From positions 161,137,111-161,201,110 of the forward strand of contig OY294069.1 in NCBI GenBank assembly GCA_958510875.1: a DNA stretch of 64,000 bases, written 5' to 3'. Of the stretch, positions 59,501 through 64,000 are shown piece by piece. The translations under genes and the position numbers were made by a program. Each line of letters opens with the position of its first letter. Position 1 is the stretch's first letter. Source of the stretch: Endomychus coccineus. Lineage: Eukaryota; Arthropoda; Insecta; Coleoptera; Endomychidae. The notes under the pieces are model-generated. The model worked only from the letters and a program-made list of their open reading frames with translations. It searched no databases and had not been told where the DNA came from.

Positions 59501-62500
59501 GCATTCCATAACATATTTTATTTAATTTTCTTTTGAATAGCACTACATTTGTTTGTTTTCTTGATCTAAAAACTAATTATTTTTTCGAAGCTACTATTTG
59601 GAAAAATTATTTTTCAATTTTCTACTAAGACAAAAAAGTAGATGCACGTTCCATAACATATTCTATTTAATTTTCTACATTTGTTTTTTCTCAATCTAAA
59701 AACTACTTATTTTTTCAAAGCTGTACTATTTGAAAAATGATTTTTACATTTTCTACTAAGACGGAAAAGGTAGATACACGTTCCATAACATATGTTATTT
59801 AATTTTCTTTTGAATAGCACTACATTTGTTTTTTCTAAATATACAAACAACCTATTTTTTCAAAGCTATACCATTTGGAAAAATGATACGGAAAAAGTAG
59901 ATACACATTCCATAACATTTTTTATTTAATTTTCTTTAGAATAGCACTACATTTGTTTTTTCTAAATCTACAAACGACCTATTTTTTCAAAGCTGTACTC
60001 TTTGGAAAAATGATTTTTGCATTTTCTACTAAAACACGGAAAAAGTAGATACACGTTCCATAACATATGTTATTTAATTTTCTTTTGAATAGCGCTACAT
60101 TTGTTTTTTCTAAATCTACAAACGACCTATTTTTTCAAAGCTACTATTTAGAAAAAAGATTTTTGCATTTTCTACTATAATATGAAAAAGTTTAATATTA
60201 ATTTCATAATTAGTATCATTTATAAAATAATGAATGTAGGTCCCAGAATTCATCCTTGCAGAATTCGTATTTTGCAATATTTTCGATTTGTAGCTAGTTC
60301 CTTTAGTTCTGATTCCATATAATTTTAGCTTTTGTAGCACCAAATCTCTATTTAAACAATCGTATGCTTCCGAAAGATCTGGAAATATTCCCTTTGCCAT
60401 TTTGCCCCCTTCCAGGTGTCTCAAAATTGCCTGCATGAACTGAAACACTGCACTATAAATAAGAAATAATCGCCCTTATCCATTAAAAATACTGTTCAAG
60501 TACTGAGGTTCTCTACTTTGACAGTATTTTTACTAGATAAGTGTGATAATTTCTTATTCATGTGTTATAGTATGATAGTTTATTTGAGACACTGCAGTTT
60601 GAGAGTTGATCTGTTTTCAAGATATTTGCTTATTTCAATTAACTTGGTAAATGTTCTGAAAAGTCTGCCAAAGTGATAATGAACATATTAGATAGATATT
60701 TGTTTTAACTCTTATTACAAAAGAAACGTAATTACAGCAAGTCAATATTATTAGATTTGTTGCTGGATTCATTAAAAATAGTCTGATCAAAATAGTAAAA
60801 TCACAAACACTTATTTACAATATAGATTTAAAAAAAAACCTTATCCGTATTTCAGCAACTAGTCTAGTATCATCAGAGAAACAATTGAATTAAAACTGTT
60901 TTTTACTAGTTTTTATATTTGAAGAGATGTAATAATCTTGTAATGCCTTACAACCCCTGACCATCTTTCAAAATTACATTTTAAAATAATACTTTGGATA
61001 AAAAATATATTCTAGAAGCTTACTATACAATGAAGAATTTCTGAATATACGCTCACTGTATTATCACACATGCTGCATATTCATCTACAAACATCCCTAT
61101 TTGAAAATTAATCCAACACATAAGCATGAAACTCAGTCAAAAGTTAATAATATACTCATAAACCCCTTTTATCAGAAAGAAGATGCTAACCAGAGGTTTA
61201 TTACGTCAATAGCTCCTGAAATAGTCAATTCTTTACCACCAAACATTTAAAAAAAATAAACCTTCCAAAAAAGATCTAAACATATAAGTAAAAATTAAAT
61301 TGAATACTTTAGTATCATCTAAGGATTAGCATTAATTATATTCCAGTCATTCATGAGAATTGATCTTTATTTTGCTTCATAGGAATTACTTCTAGATTAT
61401 TCAAGAACTTACTGGATAATCTTCTCACTTGTTAATTCCCTTTAATGATGATAAATATACACGAGACTGAGGGACTTGAGATCCATTCAACTCATTCCTG
61501 TTCTTGATAGATTTGAGGCATTTGTCTGATTGAATATATCGTAATTCAACATTTTCATCTAGTATACACTTGGATCCTGAACTATGTTTCTTGGTTGTTG
61601 CAGCACGTGAGTTTGATTTCACTAAATTTGAATCTCTTGATGATGGAATTCTACCACAGTGCCTACCAATGTTATAGAACGAGATATCTCAGAACCCCAT
61701 CTAGGAATATTGAATTCAACATTGTGCCGGAAGAAATACCACCTTGTCCGCCGTCGAGAGTCGTTATGCGTGTGAAGAAAAAGGAAAAACCCCCTAAACT
61801 AGAAAGGAAAGAACCGATACTGAAAGCGTTGCCACACAATCTGAAGGTGAAACTATCGCCGCAGTACGGTGTACAACTTTTGCAACAACAGGGTGGTATT
61901 GTGAAAGGTAATTATATATCCTGTTATGGGAATGTCGTAAAATCTATATTCATAGTTATTAGTTTTCTTTTCAAAATGTGCAATTGTTGATTGAATTGTT
62001 TTTTCAGCAATACCTGTTAATATATCTCAAGGATCGACCATAGTCCCTTCTGGTGCTTTAGTGAATACAGCTTCGGTTTTGAAAACGTCAGATAATAAAA
62101 TATCGGCAAGCTTTGCTCAGTTGGTACAAACTTCTACTGGCAAACACTTGCTATTGACTTCCAGTCCAAACGTTACTGGCAATATACCAGCTGCAGCTAC
62201 TACAACAGGTGATTATCATAACTTTATTTCTTAATTTGAAATTCGTTTAATTAATTGCAGTATGTTAACGTTACTTTTGGATACAAATATCATTCAGCAA
62301 TACCATTATTTAATTTTTTTATTTTATAATATATTTTTTATATATTACAATATCGCCTTTTTTCAATTTGATTCTTTTCTATATATTTTGACTATCTATC
62401 TGCAATTTCTGTTACTTTGATAATATCGGTAACTTACATGATGATAAACATACACGAGACTGAGGGACTTGAGATCCATTCAGCTCATTCCTACTCATGA

Positions 62501-62721
62501 AAGATTTGAGGCATTTGTCTGATTCAAATTTGTTACCAACTTTATTAGTATCGTCTGTGTCCTTTTGGAATTAGCAATTTATTATCTTTCTAGGACAAAA
62601 ATTAACATTTCTTTCAAAACCTGTTTCAACCGCTGGAAATTCTCATCAAATTACCAAAGCTTTTGTGAAGTTTCAACTAACCTCCGTCACTGCCAGTACA
62701 ACCAACACTGTTACAACAATG
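47521..62721 (+). CDS. dom: domino (SRCAP/p400-type chromatin remodeller), 5' two-thirds
   Basis: Domino is the ATPase of the insect Tip60/SWR1-like complexes that exchange H2A variants. Coding exons in the window: 47521-47685, 47911-49338, 49626-50126, 53744-53921, 54023-54335, 54392-54578, 57405-57541, 57601-57787, 61604-61907, 62008-62208 and 62594-62721; the gene continues past the right edge. Phases agree throughout, giving 1243 residues. An HSA domain ([20 protein letters not shown]) lies near residue 320. An acidic region ([12 protein letters not shown]) precedes the SNF2 ATPase: [12 protein letters not shown], Walker A DEMGLGKT near 742, [15 protein letters not shown] near 839, [35 protein letters not shown] and [15 protein letters not shown]. 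The DEAQ wording and the long insert after lobe one are typical of the SRCAP/p400 branch. The helicase C lobe is not in the window. The acceptor of the third exon (49626) is the least certain boundary. Confidence 0.95.
50112..50765 (+). repeat. 329-bp tandem duplication including a domino splice donor
   Basis: 'ctatcttccactagtgtaag' begins at 50112 and again at 50441, and similarity continues for about 325 bp. The first copy holds the true end of the third coding exon and its donor (50126/50127). The second copy reproduces the last 15 coding bases and the donor inside the intron. Reading through to the second donor would hit a stop at once (TATAGATAG). Confidence 0.85.
52228..52793. mobile_element. 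Palindromic LTR pair followed by a tRNA-Lys primer site
   Basis: The segment 52228-52774 is an inverted repeat centred near 52495, with ends 'ttgttaagaaaagg' and its complement. Immediately after, at 52775, comes TTGGCGCCCAACGTGGGGC, complementary to the 3' end of tRNA-Lys as used for priming by many insect LTR retrotransposons. The right half is therefore an LTR end and the left half an inverted copy of it. There are no gag or pol genes. Confidence 0.65.
52795..53165. mobile_element. MITE arm related to PPM1G intron 2 element
   Basis: It shares 'agaagttggggagaaaaac' and 'acagcttttgtaagca'-type blocks with 21470-22130. It has arms in both directions around 52950 but lacks the terminal 'acagggtgtttcag' repeats, so it is truncated. 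Confidence 0.65.
54736..57147. repeat. 2.4-kb fold-back in a domino intron
   Basis: The left end ('tggacaattctaaattt', 54736) and right end ('aattcagaattgccca', 57147) are complementary. The arms are about 1.2 kb each and meet near 56095, where 'tgacccagag' and 'ctctgggtca' flank the centre. The left arm has a direct repeat of 'ggcaatttttttccgtttct' (54803 and 55263). Poly-G (54770-54783) and a matching C-rich run (57095-57107) mark the outer parts. Open frames inside lack domains. Confidence 0.85.
57249..57334. repeat. 85-bp dispersed repeat, copy 1
   Basis: It starts 'atgatgataaaattacacga' and ends 'gaggcatttgtctga'. It ends 70 nt before the domino exon at 57405. It is the most divergent of the three copies. 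Confidence 0.85.
58299..59310. repeat. 1-kb fold-back carrying LTR sequence, domino intron
   Basis: Arms around 58299-58375 and 59235-59310 share 'caagggtggttgtgg' and 'aaaacgtgtgtcttacttta' in opposite directions. A further half-copy of the arm end lies at 59107. The LTR fragment 58435-58849 sits inside. Confidence 0.7.
58435..59072 (+). mobile_element. LTR retrotransposon 5' end: LTR, primer site, gag start
   Basis: A TG...CA-bounded segment (58435-58849, starting TGTTATAACACTC, with an internal AATAAAG at 58690) looks like an LTR. It is followed by TTTTGGGGCCCGAGAC, a plausible primer-binding site. From 58902 an ATG opens a basic frame ([14 protein letters not shown]) of about 57 codons, as at the start of a gag gene, then stops. 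The rest of the element is absent. The superfamily is not fixed; BEL/Pao or Gypsy is possible. Confidence 0.55.
59480..60195. repeat. Five-copy tandem repeat, unit about 127-147 bp
   Basis: 'ttccataacat' recurs at about 59503, 59649, 59781, 59908 and 60055, each followed by 'ttatttaattttc', 'ctacatttgttttttc' and 'tttttcaaagct'. Unit length varies by internal deletions. It lies in a domino intron and has no coding content. Confidence 0.85.
60230..60450 (-). pseudogene. Reverse transcriptase fragment
   Basis: The minus strand encodes [20 protein letters not shown] followed by KLKLYGIR. This is the DLSKAFDCVNH..LL.KL..YGI block of non-LTR reverse transcriptases (first catalytic Asp included). 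It is only about 70 codons, inside a domino intron. Confidence 0.7.
60934..61013. repeat. Single seed monomer of the right-edge satellite
   Basis: 'catctttcaaaattacattt' and 'aaaataatactttgg', preceded by 'atgccttacaacc', match the first unit and the left flank of the array that begins at 62887. Only one unit is present here. Confidence 0.75.
61120..61250 (+). pseudogene. Reverse transcriptase tail remnant
   Basis: The frame reads [20 protein letters not shown] and IVNSLPPNI then a stop. This resembles the last residues of RTE/CR1-like proteins (IWN.LP..I). It is short and tentative. Confidence 0.35.
61445..61529. repeat. 85-bp dispersed repeat, copy 2
   Basis: It starts 'atgatgataaatatacacga' and ends 'gaggcatttgtctga'. 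It ends 74 nt before the domino exon at 61604. It is very close to copy 3. Confidence 0.9.
62438..62522. repeat. 85-bp dispersed repeat, copy 3
   Basis: It starts 'atgatgataaacatacacga' and ends 'gaggcatttgtctga'. It ends 71 nt before the domino exon at 62594. Sequence outside the repeat is unlike that of the other copies. Confidence 0.9.
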
Positions 62722-62886
62722 GTAAGTAGTTTTTCGATATGTAGGAAAATATGTCCAGATTTTTTTTTTGTATCTTCAAACTAGCAAAAGCCTGGGATGA
62801 ATAATTACAGAATTTACAGCATGAAAATTTATCTTAATCATTCCATCGAATCAACGGTATTGCTGTGTTGGGTGGTCTTTATAATA

Positions 62887-64000
62887 ATGCCATACAACCT
62901 TTGACCGTCTTTCAAAATTACATTTTTAAAATAATACTTCAGAAAAAAAAATTATATTGACCGTCTTTCAAAATTACATTATTAAAGTAATACTTTAAAA
63001 TAAGATTATATTGATCGTCTTCAAAATTACATTATTAAAATAATACTTTATTGAAAAAAATTATATTGACCTTTCAAAAAATTACGTTATTAAAGTAATA
63101 CCTCGGTAAAAAGAATTATATTAACCGTCTTTCAAAATTACATTATTAAAATAATACTTTTTAAAAAAATTATATTGATCGTCTTTCAAAATTACATTAT
63201 TAAAATAATACTTTAAAAAAAGATTATATTGATCGTCTTCAAAATTACATTATTAAAATAATACTTTAAAAAAAGATTATATTGATCGTCTTTCAAAATT
63301 ACATTATTAAAATAATACTTTGAGAAAAAATTATATTGACCGTCTTTCAAAATTACATTATTAAAATAATACTTTGAAAAAAAAATTATATTGACAGTCT
63401 TTCAAAATTACATTATTAAAATAATACTTCGGGAAAAAAAATTATATTGTCCTTCTTTCAAAAAATTACATTAAAATAATACTCTGGAAAAAAAAATTAT
63501 ATTTGACAGTCTTTCAAAATTACATTATTAAATTAATACTTCGGAAAAAAAAATTATATTGTCCTTCTTTCAAAAAATTACATTAAAATAATACTCTGGG
63601 AAAAAAAATTATATTTGACAGTCTTTCAAAATTACATTATTAAAATAATACTTCGGAAAAAAAAATTATATTGTCCTTTCAAAAAATTACATTAAAATAA
63701 TACTCTGGAAAAAAAAATTATATTGACAGTCTTTCAAAATTACATTATTAAAATAATACTTCGGAAAAAAAAATTATATTGTCCTTCTTTCAAAAAATTA
63801 CATTAAAATAATACTCTGGAAAAAAAAATTATATTGACAGTCTTTCAAAATTACATTATTAAAATAATACTTCGGAAAAAAATTATATTGTCCTTCTTTC
63901 AAAAAATTACATTAAAATAATACTCTGGAAAAAAAAATTATATTTGACAGTCTTTCAAAATTACATTATTAAAATAATACTTCGGAAAAAAAAAATATAT
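62887..64000. repeat. Satellite array of about 55-bp units, dimeric in its right part
   Basis: Units contain 'tctttcaaaattacatt', 'aaaataatactt' and an A-rich 'ttatatt' spacer. About 20 units are visible and the array runs off the window. From about 63400, two unit types alternate: one with 'gacagtctttc' and 'acttcgg', the other with 'gtccttctttc' and 'actctgg', making a repeat of about 110 bp. It lies in the domino intron after the last visible exon. Confidence 0.9.

Noticed and set aside
57788..61603. Minor (U12-type) introns as the reason for the 85-bp repeat
   Set aside because: The donors of the three introns (gttagt, gtaagt, gtgatt) are not U12-type and no TTCCTTAAC branch element is seen.
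62887..64000. CRISPR array
   Set aside because: The spacers are not unique: the whole unit is repeated, the sequence is AT-rich satellite, and the genome is eukaryotic.

Overview
The window is nuclear DNA from an insect, most probably a beetle-like or other holometabolous species; the order is a guess. The evidence is AT-rich sequence, multi-exon genes with GT-AG introns, animal-specific genes (an intraflagellar transport subunit, a RAD51 paralogue, a Domino/SRCAP remodeller) and a repeat load typical of insects: Penelope-like elements, CR1/Jockey/R1-like non-LTR elements, a FLYWCH-MULE, a mariner relative, a THAP fragment and many fold-back elements. There are no prokaryotic features.

Four host genes are supported. 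PPM1G (18466-28621, +) is a complete seven-exon PP2C-type nuclear phosphatase of 617 residues. IFT20 (36467-35699, -) is a complete three-exon ciliary transport subunit of 130 residues with an RFX X-box-like site just upstream. RAD51D (44820-43534, -) is a complete four-exon recombination ATPase of 314 residues. domino (47521 to beyond the right edge, +) shows twelve coding exons, with the HSA domain and the first SNF2 ATPase lobe; the second lobe lies outside the window. RAD51D and domino are divergent across about 2.7 kb.

Layout: 1-18 kb is a graveyard of broken retroelements and fold-backs, including a 2-kb 11-bp minisatellite inside a terminal-inverted-repeat element (6.9-9.9 kb) and a decayed FLYWCH-MULE transposase (11-13.3 kb). 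PPM1G fills 18.5-28.6 kb, its introns loaded with inverted repeats and one hammerhead ribozyme. 29.5-31.2 kb is a 1.6-kb fold-back, then a broken THAP gene piece, then IFT20. 36.6-43.2 kb is dense with mobile DNA: interlocked inverted repeats, a Penelope-like insertion flanked by a 15-bp duplication, and a palindrome carrying a hammerhead ribozyme in each arm. RAD51D and domino fill the rest. The domino introns hold three nested fold-backs, LTR fragments, two tandem arrays and a short repeat found three times at almost the same distance from a 3' splice site.

The most unusual signals are (1) the 85-bp repeat placed 70-74 nt before three different domino exons, (2) three hammerhead ribozyme motifs with complete cores in a small fold-back family, (3) a dimeric higher-order satellite array at the right edge with a lone seed monomer in an earlier intron, and (4) how much of the window can fold into long RNA hairpins inside transcribed introns. 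All homology calls were made by eye from translated motifs; no database search was run.
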